A stretch of DNA of 64,000 bases from Pararge aegeria (taxonomy: Eukaryota; Arthropoda; Insecta; Lepidoptera; Nymphalidae), in contig NC_053191.1 of NCBI RefSeq assembly GCF_905163445.1, positions 992,001 through 1,056,000 on the forward strand. The letters are read 5' to 3'. The first letter of the stretch is position 1. Each line of letters begins with the position of its first letter. Positions 48,378-58,939 of the stretch are shown piece after piece. The notes beneath the pieces were generated by a model. The model had not been told where the DNA came from and did no database searches. It worked only from the letters and a program-made list of their open reading frames with translations. The position numbers were made by a program, and so were the translations under genes.

Positions 48378-50396
48378 TTAGTCAGATTTGCTTGTACTCT
48401 CCTCTTCATTTTCCCGCTCACCATCTTTATCTTTGTACGATATCAATAAAGGAACATTATTCGTGGGCAATTGCGTATTCGTATTTCCAGTATTTCCCAA
48501 ACTTACCGAGTTGCCCGAAGGATTATTTCCTAGCACAGCATATCCTTGACCATTCGGAGTCGCAGCACCTGGATTATAGTTTACTGGAACATACGTTTGA
48601 CCATTATTTGTTTGGCTATTGAGTCCGTTATTCGATCCGTAAGGTTTGTTTTTGGTAGGGATTAGAATAGTTTGGCCATTATTTAATTTAATAACAATAT
48701 ATCCACTATTTGTCGTCGGACTGCTGGAGCCTACAGCGTTATTTGATAAGTAAATCTGTCCAGAATTAGCTTGACCCGGATTGTTAGTTGCAGAATTACC
48801 AAGTACGTAAACTTGACCTGGTTTGTTAGCACCTGAATTTCCAAGAACGTAAACTTGACCCGGATTATTAGCTCCAGAATTACCGTATATGTAAACTTGA
48901 CCAGGTGTATTTGCCACATTATTGCCCGGTAAAAAAATCTGTCCTGCATTATTAGCTCCAGAATTTGAAGGTATGTAAACTTGGCCAGAATTAAGAGGTC
49001 CGGAATTTCCAGTTGTGTAAACTTGACCAGGATTGTTAGCTCCAGAATTGCTAGGTGTGTAAGCTTGACCAGGACTGTTAGTTCCTGAGTTTCCCGGCAC
49101 GTTAATTTGACCAATGTTGTTAACTCCAGAATTTCCAAGTACGTACACTTGACCGGGATTATTAGCACCAGAATTTCCAGGTATGTAAACTTGACCAGGT
49201 GTATTTAACCCATTATTTCCCGGTAAATAAATCTGCCCTGCATTGTTTGCTCCAGAATTTGCAGGTATATATACTTGGCCAGAATTTATCGACCCGGAAT
49301 GTCCAGTGGTGTAAACTTGACCAGGTTTGTTAGCTGCAGAGTTGTCTGGGTTATAAGCTTGACCAGGATTGTTAGCTCCAGAATTTCCAAGCTTGTCAAC
49401 TTGGCCAGGATTGTTATCCCCGGAATCACTAAGTGCGTTAACCTGATTAGGATTGTTAGATTCAGAAGTGTTAGTTTTGTAAATTTGACCAGATATAGTT
49501 CCAGAATTGTCAGATACATTAACTGAACTAGGATTACTAGTTCCAGAATTTTCAGATTTGTGAACTTGACCAGGATTGTTAGCTCCAGATTTGCTAAATA
49601 CATAAATTGGAATGCGATTGTTTACATCAGGAAACACAATAGTATCAGAATATTTATTAAGGCCTACATAAGTATCGTTGATTTTATTCTCAGGGTCAAT
49701 CATTAATATACCATTTTTGATATTAACATCATCAAATCCTGTAGCAATTTTCTCAAGTGTAGTTACATCGTCTTTGTTTCCTTCGAGGCCATTTTGTGCA
49801 ATTGATTCTTTTGCAAGAGTATTCAATCCCTCATCGACATTGCTGGTCTTTGGTTCTCGGTTATCGTGAACTTCATTTACCGGAGATTCATTATTCGGTT
49901 CGTTTGAGTTTGCCGTCTCTATACCGTTGACATTATCTATAGGAAGTCCACTCACATTTATAATTGGTATGTCAGATGTTTGAGCATTAGTTACTGCATT
50001 ATTTACATCATTTTGACTTGGAACGTTAGCTTCTATATCACCAATTTCAGCATTTCCGTCTACTGAGTTTATCCCTGTATCAAGAGAAGGTAGATTATTA
50101 CCTTCTTCTCCTGTACCTCCATTTAAACTGTCAGGTCTAGTTAATCCGCCTTGTTGCAGACCTGCTGTATCAAATATACCGGAACCAAAGAAGCCCGCAT
50201 CACCAAAAAGTTGCGGTAATACTCTATCTTCTAAAATATGAGGATTTTCACTTTTTTCAAATAAGGATCCGAGTCCACTAATAAAGCCTTCGAGGTAATC
50301 AGGAAAATAATTCTGGCGAAGGTTGTTAGTTACAGGGTTATCATTTTGCACGGGGTGACTCTTCACTACAACCACTCCGAGGAAGAAGGTGAAGAT
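48378..50396 (-). CDS. secreted gene B, exon 2
   Basis: 673 codons including the stop, opening IFTFFLGVVVVKSHP directly after TTTACAG. The repeats are more regular than in gene A, and a seven-unit block is itself duplicated (see 48798-49385). Confidence 0.94.
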   Translation of the reverse strand: MFTFFLGVVVVKSHPVQNDNPVTNNLRQNYFPDYLEGFISGLGSLFEKSENPHILEDRVLPQLFGDAGFFGSGIFDTAGLQQGGLTRPDSLNGGTGEEGNNLPSLDTGINSVDGNAEIGDIEANVPSQNDVNNAVTNAQTSDIPIINVSGLPIDNVNGIETANSNEPNNESPVNEVHDNREPKTSNVDEGLNTLAKESIAQNGLEGNKDDVTTLEKIATGFDDVNIKNGILMIDPENKINDTYVGLNKYSDTIVFPDVNNRIPIYVFSKSGANNPGQVHKSENSGTSNPSSVNVSDNSGTISGQIYKTNTSESNNPNQVNALSDSGDNNPGQVDKLGNSGANNPGQAYNPDNSAANKPGQVYTTGHSGSINSGQVYIPANSGANNAGQIYLPGNNGLNTPGQVYIPGNSGANNPGQVYVLGNSGVNNIGQINVPGNSGTNSPGQAYTPSNSGANNPGQVYTTGNSGPLNSGQVYIPSNSGANNAGQIFLPGNNVANTPGQVYIYGNSGANNPGQVYVLGNSGANKPGQVYVLGNSATNNPGQANSGQIYLSNNAVGSSSPTTNSGYIVIKLNNGQTILIPTKNKPYGSNNGLNSQTNNGQTYVPVNYNPGAATPNGQGYAVLGNNPSGNSVSLGNTGNTNTQLPTNNVPLLISYKDKDGERENEEESTSKSD

Positions 50397-50959
50397 CTGT
50401 AAAGATTAAAATATATTTTATTTTACTTAAACGAAATCTTATTTGAATTGTATCTATTATTTACTAACCTAGTTTAGTTTACTTAATTTTCTAATTTTCT
50501 TCACTAATATCTTAATTTTTATTTCCATAAATACCTGCCACAGGAAATTAAAAAAAAAATGTTGTTGGTAAAGGTCAAGGGATATAGGGATTATTTTACA
50601 TGTTTCGATTAACGGTTTCAATAAATAATTGAAAACGAAGCCTTTGTTTTCAATTAATTATTGAAACGTAATATTTTCGCATAAACTCTTTCGCATTCGA
50701 CACCCATATAAAGGCTATTTTCAGAGAAAGCTGAGATGAATAGTGTTCATCAAGCTCAGATGAACAGTCGCTATAGATTCCAAAAACAAAAAATATATTT
50801 ATTACTTAGATAAAAAGATATAACTGACATACACATTAGTTGCCTACCATCTTAGACTGCATCAGAACTCAGTACCCGGTGAGATTTCAGTCACAGATAT
50901 ATAATAACAAAAAAATACGTATTAATAAAAATGTGTCTCACCTGTGCAGTAACCTTCAT
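48378..50959 (-). CDS. secreted gene B: 678-aa Asn/Gly/Pro tandem-repeat protein
   Basis: Paralogue of gene A; family unknown to me. It joins 50942-50959 (M K V T A Q, donor GTGAGA) to 48378-50396 (acceptor TCTTTACAG) in phase 0. The signal peptide is MKVTAQIFTFFLGVVVVKS, so the product is probably secreted. An acidic Asn-rich region follows, holding IDPENKINDTYVGLNKYSDT, which matches IDPQVKANVADVGLSKYPDS of gene A. Residues about 271-559 are some 20 copies of the 14-residue repeat NSGANNPGQVYVLG or similar. The end carries NGQTILIP, TNNGQTYVPVNYN and PTNNVPLLISYKD, then a short acidic tail instead of the basic helix of gene A. No Cys seen in the repeats. A structural extracellular role is inferred from secretion, repetition and composition only. 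Confidence 0.87.
48798..49385 (-). repeat. 294-bp higher-order repeat, two copies, inside gene B
   Basis: 49092-49385 and 48798-49091 each encode seven 14-residue units in the same order. They can be told apart by the markers PGQAY, PGQVYTTG, NSGQVYIP, NNAGQI, NTPGQVYI, NNPGQVYVLG. For example AAGCTTGACC recurs at 49061 and 49355, exactly 294 bases apart. This is a recent in-frame duplication of 98 residues. Confidence 0.85.
50942..50959 (-). CDS. secreted gene B, six-codon exon 1
   Basis: ATG AAG GTT ACT GCA CAG followed by GTGAGA, a strong donor. MK plus the hydrophobic start of exon 2 makes a textbook signal peptide. The 5' flank on the minus strand (AATTAGGTATTCCTCATTTC) matches that of gene A just before the ATG. 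Confidence 0.85.
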
Positions 50960-51029
50960 AGTGGAATGAGAAATGAGGAATACCTAATTAACCGTAAGCG
51001 TTATATCAATCAAATCTTTTATTTCTAAA

Positions 51030-53640
51030 TGTTAGTTGTGTAGGGTTGCCACATGACCGGAAATCTGGGGATGTCCCGGAATTTCGCTTTCTGTCCCGTG
51101 TCCATTAAGGGATTACCTCAATGTGCCAGATTATGTGTCCGCATTCCGAACCAAAGATCGCGGGTTCGGTCAGCACCAGGGATACCAGTGCTGTGTGGTA
51201 ACGGCAGCTCAGAAAAAAAGTAAAAGCCAAAGTTAAAAATATCTTTATTCAAGTAGGCCCATAGGTGGCACTTTTGATGCGTACATTACATGAGAAGTAC
51301 ACGATAGTGAGATGGTGGCGATAACCCTATTCGTAAACTTGAAACTAAAGCTACGAGGGTTCTAAATGCGTCCTGGTCAAAGAAGAAGCCCTCAACAAAA
51401 TAAGCCGGGTGTTTTTTTGTTATCACCATCTTACAATGTCATTTAAAATTATTAGAAGAGCAACCTGGTTAACGCATTCACACCCAAGCTTGTTTATCGA
51501 TTACGTGGTCCTTTTTACTATAGTAGGTCCACAGTCGTCACCACCACTCGTCTTGCCCGAGGTGGCGAAAAAAAACAAATAACCACCAGCTAAGTTTGTT
51601 GTGGGCTTCTTCTTAGACCTTTGGAGCGCGTTTGGAGCCCTCGTAGCTTTAGTTTTAAATTGACGAATTTAGTTATCGTCATCAACTCACTCATATGCCA
51701 TATTTGAAATGTAATGTACCTACGCATCAAAAGTGCCATCTATGTGCCTATTTGAATAAAGAAATATTTGACTTTGATGCGACTCAGGGAATAAAACTGA
51801 ATGAACTGGCAGCAGCGTCCTCCGAGGTACTAATACCATATATTATACCTACTGCTATTTATTTTTTTATTTTTAGATTATGCAAGGATGCAAGGTAAAA
51901 ATTTCTTCTTAGATGATTTTCTCTAATATGACAAAAAACAACTATGACATTTGTCGTTTCGGATTTCTTCAAATCCGAACTGTAAACTCGCATCCATTTG
52001 GAAGTATTTCATCAGTTTTGCGTAGCACTAATGGGAGACAACTAATATTGCAAATAGCTTTCTGTTAGCTATTCCCTTATAAATAAGAAAAGTAAAAATA
52101 TTATTGCGGGTTCAACGAAAATACTCAGGTCTTTACTTACTACTAGCTGTTGCCCGCATAATCGTTTTTCGTTGATGTGATGCTCTACTACCGCTATATG
52201 GAAGTCAAGGACTTTTCGAAACTAAAAACGACCGTATTTTTCTCACTTTGCACTTATAGGATACCTAATATTATCATATATATATCAAGAAAACACATTC
52301 GTTTAAACGTATTTGATATTTTTTTTAAACAATTATTTGAGGACGTCCGGATGTCTGTCCGTATGAATCTGGCAGTCTCACGACCATAAAAATTAACGTA
52401 TCGAAGTTTTTTTTTTTAAAGCACCATAATCGCAGTGCGCTTTTTGCTATCTCCGGGTAATTAAATTAAAATAAAAAAAATTTTAGTCCTTCTTATGAAA
52501 ATTGGGTTCGTTCACAATGCTTGCGAGCTATTTTGTTGCTTTACGTCGAGAATGGCGCAAAATGTTGATAGTATTTTTACTTTTATTCCACCTACATCAC
52601 TGACTGACTGTAAATCATAATAATAAAATAATAAAAAATACAGATGTCTCGGGCGTTAAGGAGGGACAAACAAACACATTTTCGCATTTATAATATTAGT
52701 AAGGACTTATTTTTGGAGGCTTAAGTTGTCTGCATTGTCCTAAATCTGTAACGGAAATTATAAGACCGTATCTGGCAGCCCTATTGCCTTCACATCTTGT
52801 ACACTTCGCTTGACAGATCTTACAAAATTTACTAATTTGCTACACACTGGCTACACAATCTTTAGTAACCTAATAACTCAATTGCCCCAAGATAATTATT
52901 ATCTAATTTCCATATAAATAGGGGCCATTTGCGTGTGGTATGCTTAAATCAGAACGTAAAAAAACCCGCACGCAATGCCTTATCCTAACGATCATTGTTA
53001 ATTGGAATTTAATTATTCAATACATTTCGGACAGTGATAGTCCAGTGGTTAACACTTCGACTGCATCATCACTTACCACTAGATAAGATTGCAGCCAATG
53101 GCTAACTTATAGAGTACTAAAAAGAAAATAAAAAAATCATAATGGGAAAAAACTTCAGGGCACTGACTGACTGAAACTAACATTTTTTTTGTTTTATTTT
53201 TAATATTTATTAGTAAATTCGGAAAGCTTATGTAGTACATTTATGATTCAAATGTATAGCAAAACATTATTTCGTTATTGCAGTTACTCGTGTTAGCAAA
53301 TCTGACTTTGTATGTATATTTGGTTATAGATAAAAAGGTATCTTCGTTCAGACTGGTAAAAATTATGCAACATCTGTGGTCGGTATAAGTTGGAGTAGGA
53401 ATTCAAAATGACAGGACCCCAGATCAAAAAGAATGGACGTACAAAATGGCGGAAAAAATAGAGGTACAGAACAATATTGAAGAATGAAGTAGTTAATAAA
53501 AAGTGTGCTATAAGTTCAGAAAGATTGATGTTTGAGTTCATAATGTCCTAAGTTGTGGTTAGAGATACTAAAACGATTAAACGTTGTAAGATATGGGTTC
53601 TTCTTTTACTCGTAAATAGAATAAAAGCAATAGGATTTAT
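51030..53640. other. intergenic between genes B and C, mostly repeats
   Basis: Holds LINE B tails at 51230-51540 (minus) and 51570-51775 (plus), facing each other as an inverted pair. Also present are a Helitron-like element at 52141-52710 (minus) and a SINE II fragment at about 53045-53125. No gene was recognised. Confidence 0.5.
52141..52712 (-). mobile_element. Helitron-like element, minus orientation
   Basis: Left end ACTAGCTGTTGCCCGC is the reverse of the GCGGGCAACAGCTAGT terminus; the right end TTTCGCATTTATAATATTAG is the reverse of the 5' end seen at 25150. The interior is AT-rich without coding. Confidence 0.65.
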
Positions 53641-54339
53641 CTAAACTCGGTACATAGAATGATATTCCGGCGAGTTCTGATAGTAATTATTATTTTTATT
53701 ATAATGGTTGTGTCCAACCACTGCAAGAAGAGACGGCGTCAAAGGCGCTGTCAGTCCATAAGACGCAGCTGTCCTTCTGTCAAAACCCAACCCTTTTCGG
53801 CCAATAAGTTTGTAGTTATACCTCTCTTTATGACCTTTCTGTTCAACATACCCCACATAACCTATGTGCTCAGGTTCCAACAAAGCGTTCAAGTTTTGCA
53901 AGCCTCTGTGGTCAGAAATTCTTCTACCTTCGTTTCTAGAATAACCTTTTTGCTCGTTTCTCAATCTAGCCTCATTGTTTCTCAAGTAACCCCAAATATT
54001 TGGCTCGCCATTATACGCGTGGCTAACAAGGCCTCCCAGTCCGCCCCCGTTTCTGGAATATCCCCAAATATTCGGCTCATTGTATAGGGGCGCGCCCAAA
54101 TGCCTCATCTTACCCTCGTTTCGAAGGTCATCTTCCACGTTATCATCAAGGTAATCATAATAACCGTTTCTCAAAATACCCTCATTTTTAAATAATCCCA
54201 CGTTTCTATTATCCTGTCCATGAACGCCATATCTATGGCTTATGTCATGGTTTAGGGGTCTTAGGAATTTCTGGAGGAAAGCGGAATCCTCAGCCTTCTG
54301 GTCTTCTGAACTGGCAGCTAGTATCAAGGAGAAAATAGC
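53641..54339 (-). CDS. secreted gene C, exon 2
   Basis: 233 codons including the stop. Starts AIFSLILAASSEDQKAED right after TTTACAG. The overlapping plus-strand frame of 142 codons is a shadow. Confidence 0.9.
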   Translation of the reverse strand, partial: AIFSLILAASSEDQKAEDSAFLQKFLRPLNHDISHRYGVHGQDNRNVGLFKNEGILRNGYYDYLDDNVEDDLRNEGKMRHLGAPLYNEPNIWGYSRNGGGLGGLVSHAYNGEPNIWGYLRNNEARLRNEQKGYSRNEGRRISDHRGLQNLNALLEPEHIGYVGYVEQKGHKERYNYKLIGRKGLGFDRRTAASYGLTAPLTPSLLAVVGHNHYNKNNNYYQNSPEYHSMYRV

Positions 54340-56484
54340 CTGTAAATCAAAAAGGAAAATGTATATCGTCTTCTGCTTAATATATATATATATAAAAGAG
54401 AAAGTGGGTGGGTATGTTCCGTATAGGCTTAGAAACGGCTGGACCGATTTTAATGAAACTCTCAGGGAATCTCCGGATTAACCTGGCGAGTAATCCTAAA
54501 GTTAAGTTAAGTAGGTAAAGTTTGGCGACGATTGGAGCACTCCTATTTTTGAACTGTCAAATACAGCTTTAATGTACTATGATGATATTCTATTGTTGGG
54601 TGTACATGGGTGTAGATAATGATCTTCACCCGCTCGAGAAGAGAATAGAATAGAATGAATACGGAGAGAAATAAATGATTTAATATATTATGAGACTTAA
54701 ATTAAAAATTTAATTATGTAAGTTTATTGTTTAAATAAAATAAAGCAAAATCTAGCCCGCCGAAGCGGGCTGGGTACGCTTGTAATGTATAAAAATACTA
54801 ATAATTAACGCATTATACGAGTAGTTTCATTTGCGTTTATTACGGTTTCTACGAATCCCGTAGGAACCGTTTTTTTTTCCTGAACCACGGTAGCCTTTGT
54901 AACTCTCCGTCCTTTGAAGTGGATTGGTTGCTAAGTTATGGCGTAAAGTAAGGACAAACAAACAAAGGCATTTTCACAATTATAATATTAAAGTAAGGGT
55001 ATCGTCGACACATTAATCTAATGAATTTGCCACTGTTGGGTAATTTTCATCTCTAATAAGAGAAAGGTACTCGTATATGGAGCATGCGCCCACCAAGGTG
55101 CTATTAGGCATACCTTCCATTTACAGAGCACTGAGAAAACACATGCATGCCCACCCAGCGCTGCATAAATGGAGTGTTAGGTATAGGTAGGGTTACTAGA
55201 TGAAAAAAAATAACCGGTGAAAACAAAAATCAAATATTCAAAAAAGTCGTAATATTGTCTTGTTTGAAATCAAATATTCAAAAAGGTCGTAATATTGTCT
55301 TGTTTGAAATCAAATATTCAAAAAAGTCGTAATATTGTCTTGTTTGAAATCAAATATTCAAAAAAGTCGTAATATTGTCTTGTTTGAAATCAAATATTCA
55401 AAAAAGTCGTAATATTGTCTTGTTTGAACGCAGAACGTTTCTGTCATAAGGCTCAGTAGTCACATGAAAGAAAACGACTAACGATGTCTTCAGTTCGAGC
55501 TATTCTTTCTAAAAAAGGTAGGTTTTTACATGTTTTTTATAAAACTTGTTAAGTACCTATTGGATAAATAAATATGGACTTTAATTGTGCAAGTATTAAG
55601 GAAGATTAATTTTAATTTGTTTAACTTTTTATTACAGATCTTTAAAATGTAAGCTGTGGAAAATTCTAAAAAGCCCGAGATTTCATGACATCTGCAAAAT
55701 CCAGTCGCAATCGTCCAAAATACTTTTTTTTTATTTGACTGCAACCCTTGGCCCTTTAGAATGCATCTCATCTGGTGGTAAGTGATGATGCAGTCTAATA
55801 TGGTAGCGGACTAACCTGTTAGGGAGTATGATAATCAAAGTAGATTTATATATTTGAAAATTTAATGTATGTTCACAAAAATATATCAAAATTTAAAAGA
55901 AAATGCGACTGCAATCATTTGAACGTTAGAAGCAATACTAAACTTGCAGTGCAGTAGGTATACTAGACTACACGAAATAAGCAATTCATTTAAAGTAAAT
56001 TGTATACAATTTTACAATAAATTACCGGTTGATATCTTGGGGATGTCACTAAAAAAGTTCAAAGTTTGTATTAAGCGAAAGCTTATAGAAAAGTCCTATA
56101 ATAGTATAAAGGATTACGTAAACGATAAAAATGCTTGGGTCTGAACAATTGCTCTAACCAGGTTGCATCTTAAATATTTTCTAATGAAAATGTGAGATGA
56201 TGATAACAAAAAGAACACCCGGCTAAGTTTGTTGTGGGCTTCTTCTTAGACCAGGGCGCGTTTGGAACCCTCGTAGCTTTAGTTTTAAGTTTACTATTGT
56301 AATTATCGCCATCACTACTCACTGCTATGTACACATTTTGTATATAATCAACGCGTCAAAAGTGCCATCTATGTGCCTATTTGAATAAAGAAATATTTGA
56401 CTTTGACTATGAGTCATACCCCTAATCGGTTGATGATACCATAAAAGTAGGTAAGTAGATACTTACCAAAATAAACAACTTCAT
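53641..56484 (-). CDS. secreted gene C: 238-aa Asn/Gly/Tyr/Arg-rich protein
   Basis: Not recognised. It joins 56467-56484 (M K L F I L, donor GTAAGT) to 53641-54339 (acceptor GATTTACAG) in phase 0. The signal peptide is MKLFILAIFSLILAASS, with likely cleavage after LAAS or SS. The mature part begins EDQKAEDSAFLQKFLRPLN, then is rich in Asn, Gly, Arg and Tyr. It holds two near repeats (YNEPNIWGYSRNGGG, YNGEPNIWGYLRNNE) and several short RNEG/RNE motifs spaced 10-20 residues apart. No Cys is visible. The end (HNHYNKNNNYYQNSPEYHSM) is Asn/Tyr/His-rich. There is no sequence link to genes A and B beyond the gene layout, but strand, neighbourhood and exon structure suggest the same class of secreted product. 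Confidence 0.82.
54378..54790 (+). mobile_element. Helitron-like element in the intron of gene C
   Basis: Uninterrupted relative of 12170-13128: AAAGAGAAAGTGGGTGGGTA, GTTCCGTATAGGC, AATGATTTAATATATTATGA, AGCCCGCCGAAGCGGGCTGG, TACGCTTGT. Confidence 0.65.
54900..55230. other. intronic, repeat fragment then unrecognised sequence
   Basis: 54940-55005 carries a Helitron-like terminal piece (AAAGGCATTTTCACAATTAT). The rest of the stretch is not recognised. Confidence 0.3.
55231..55430 (+). repeat. five tandem copies of a 40-bp unit
   Basis: CAAATATTCAAAAAAGTCGT starts at 55231, 55271, 55311, 55351 and 55391, exactly 40 bases apart, with one G/A difference in the second copy. Each unit contains AATATTGTCTTGTTTGAAAT. 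It lies in the intron of gene C. Confidence 0.97.
55735..55835 (-). repeat. SINE-like family II tail, minus orientation
   Basis: TTTATTTGACTGCAACCCTT, GGTGGTAAGTGATGATGCAG, CTAATATGGTAGCGG. Confidence 0.6.
55850..56410 (+). repeat. LINE family B, 3' end with well-kept C-terminal coding remnant
   Basis: The frame at 55944-56144 encodes YTRLHEISNSFKVNCIQFYN, KLPVDILGMSLKKFKVCIKR, KLIEKSYNSIKDYVNDKNAW. The complete family 3' UTR follows, ending AATAAAGAAATATTTGACTT. It gives the reading for the other family B copies. It ends 57 bases from exon 1 of gene C. Confidence 0.7.
56467..56484 (-). CDS. secreted gene C, six-codon exon 1
   Basis: ATG AAG TTG TTT ATT TTG followed by GTAAGT, a consensus donor. 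MKLFIL continues into AIFSLILAA as one unbroken hydrophobic signal peptide. The intron between (54340-56466) is 2.1 kb and full of repeats. Confidence 0.85.
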
Positions 56485-58939
56485 CTTGGCAATTGGTAAT
56501 ATCTACGACGTTCAAGTCGATCGCTTCAACTGATCGAATTGAACCGTGGCCGAGATTAAATAAAATCCCATTTAATTACCAGACCGTGCCAATAAACGTC
56601 GGAAATTGTAGCTCAGCCTTATTCATACATTTAAATTGGTAACCTTAGCATTAAGGGCTCGTGTAATATTATAATAACTATTTGTACTATCAAATTCAAG
56701 TATACAATTTAAATATATTTGCATTGCCCTAAATTTCGAGTTTAGTGCCCACTGGCGACGGATGAGAGGTTTCTTCCCGCAACATTTGTCACATTTTTTT
56801 TATAATTAACTACCTACCTGTATAATAATTATTAAATTTAAATTTAATTTTTCTTTAAATTTAAAGGGACTTCGACTTCACTCTCGAGGGAGTGAGTTCG
56901 AATCACAGCACGCATCTCTCACTTTTCTAAGTTATGTGCGTTTTTAGCAATTAAAATATCACTTGCTTCAACGGTGAAGGATAACGTCGTGACTCGAGAG
57001 GAAACCTGCATTCCTGAGAGTTATCCATAATGTTCTCAAAGGAGTGTGGAGTCCACCAATCCGCACTGGGCCAGCGTGGTGGACTACGGCCTTTACTCTC
57101 TCATTGTGGGAGGAGACCCGTGCCTTTTCATGGGTTGATATGATGATGATGATATGAATAACTAAATATTCGGCTTAAAACTTATAATAAATTATTCTTT
57201 AGATTATGCAACTGGAATGCTTTCTTTAGATAACAATTTTACCCGAATATCAACCAATCGGGGCTAGCCGAAAACCAGTGCCGCGCCTTAGATTCTGCAG
57301 CTATACAGAGCCAGCTCCTTTTTTAACACATTTTTATTTATTCATTTTCGATTTTTGGCAATAAAGATTAGTTTCATTCAACCAAAAAAATCCACCTCTG
57401 CTAGAATCTAGATCCGGTTTTGACTGCAGTATTCTTGTATGAAAACTCCGTAGATACTCCGTAGGTACCTAACTTAGTTTTGCGTTTAACGATATATGTC
57501 CAATTTCTATATTCAAACAATCCGCAAACTACAGCTTCATTACTTAGCAACGTTGTTATTTTCAATAAATATGCATACAATTTTAAACAATTAGCAACTT
57601 TGCTACGCAACTAGTCAACAGATTACAAATTTAATATAGATAGAAAACGGACGTTAAACACAGGCATCATAAACCAGTGTTATAGTCTATGATTTTGATA
57701 CCTTCAGCTGTTCCTAAAAAGTGGGTCTCAGGAACAGACATACAGACCGACTGACAGGCACAGACATAATAAATATAGGATTCTGTTTCTAAATATTTTA
57801 CAAACCCCTTCCAACAATGGAGGTAGGTAACCGGAAAAGTTCCCGTTTCCAGACTCCAGCGAAGCTTATTATCATAGCAATGCTAATAAGTAGAATATTG
57901 CTATGATAATATGCGCAGGCGCTTCCGATTACACCAACATTTTCAGACTTTAATGCTTTCATTAAAGATACCTAGATAAAATTGTTTGAAACTTTTTCAA
58001 AGACTACTAAAATCTGATGTATATATTTGAAAAGAAGAAACACTATTGCACGTATAACATACAGGAAAAGAAACAGTAAGGAGTATGCAGTACACAAAGT
58101 AGACATGCAAAGGCGGCCTTATTGCTGCAAGCAATCATGCAACCTTTGTAGATAGGACTTACAGCGAGAGAACGGGGATAGTGCCAAGAGTGTTGATAGA
58201 TATACATAAATACCAAATATAAAGATACAAATACACATAGATAATTTAAATAAATATACGTAATATATAAATACAAATATACATAATATATGTAAATATA
58301 TAACAAACATAAAATATATATAAGTACATTTTAATACTACATAATTTAAATGAAAGAAATATAAAGAATACTTCAAATTCCATCACTCGAGAGGTACCTC
58401 GTAGTCCTTCAGAAGACTTAAATATCGGAAGGGAACTACTTCCACAGAAACATTTGTCTCATGTGTTTAACTAGGTACTAAATATTTTCGCGTAGGTATA
58501 CCTATCAAATACTACTAAATAATAGATCACATTTCATATGATTCCACTACTTACCATCCGCGGTTCTGACGCACGCAATTTCGTTCACCTTCCTTTTTCT
58601 AAATTAGTAAAATAAAGGTTCCTTTAACTAAAATAAAAACAAAACTGGTTTGTAAGAAAGTTTAATTAATTATTAGAAGTTTTGAAAAGGTCTCCAGTGA
58701 ATATATTAACAAAGAAACTAAACAATAAATTTAGATAAGTACTAACATATGACTTTACTCTATGCTAGGTATAGTCTAGGAATAATTAAATAAATTTCCA
58801 TTTAATATAAATACACTAGATGTGTTTACCCAAGTAATATTATGTTCTTAAAGTAGCTAACAGTACATACATACATCGTGCGCCGGGAGCATGGGATGCC
58901 ACATGATAACAAAAACAGTAAGTAAAACCTAAAGGCAAA
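56485..58939. other. intergenic between gene C and ctp
   Basis: The first few hundred bases are presumably the promoter side of gene C, but no element stands out. 56870-57155 is a SINE III copy. 57868-57910 holds a 14-bp inverted repeat (ATTATCATAGCAAT / ATTGCTATGATAAT). 58075-58165 is a SINE-C piece on the minus strand. 58180-58370 is (A/T)-rich with ATATAC/ATAAAT repeats. Confidence 0.45.

Noticed and set aside
48731..49168. 145-codon minus-strand frame within gene B
   Set aside because: Shadow of the 42-bp coding repeat in another frame, with the same Leu/Ile-rich periodic content as the shadow in gene A.
53659..54087. 142-codon plus-strand frame opposite gene C
   Set aside because: Antisense shadow. 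Gene C on the minus strand has a signal peptide and good splice sites.
55231..55430. CRISPR-like regular repeats
   Set aside because: The 40-bp units are contiguous with no unique spacers, and the genome is eukaryotic.
58043..58376. Tyr/Ile-rich frames (YIYLYITYIY type)
   Set aside because: Translations of ATATAC/ATAAAT simple sequence.
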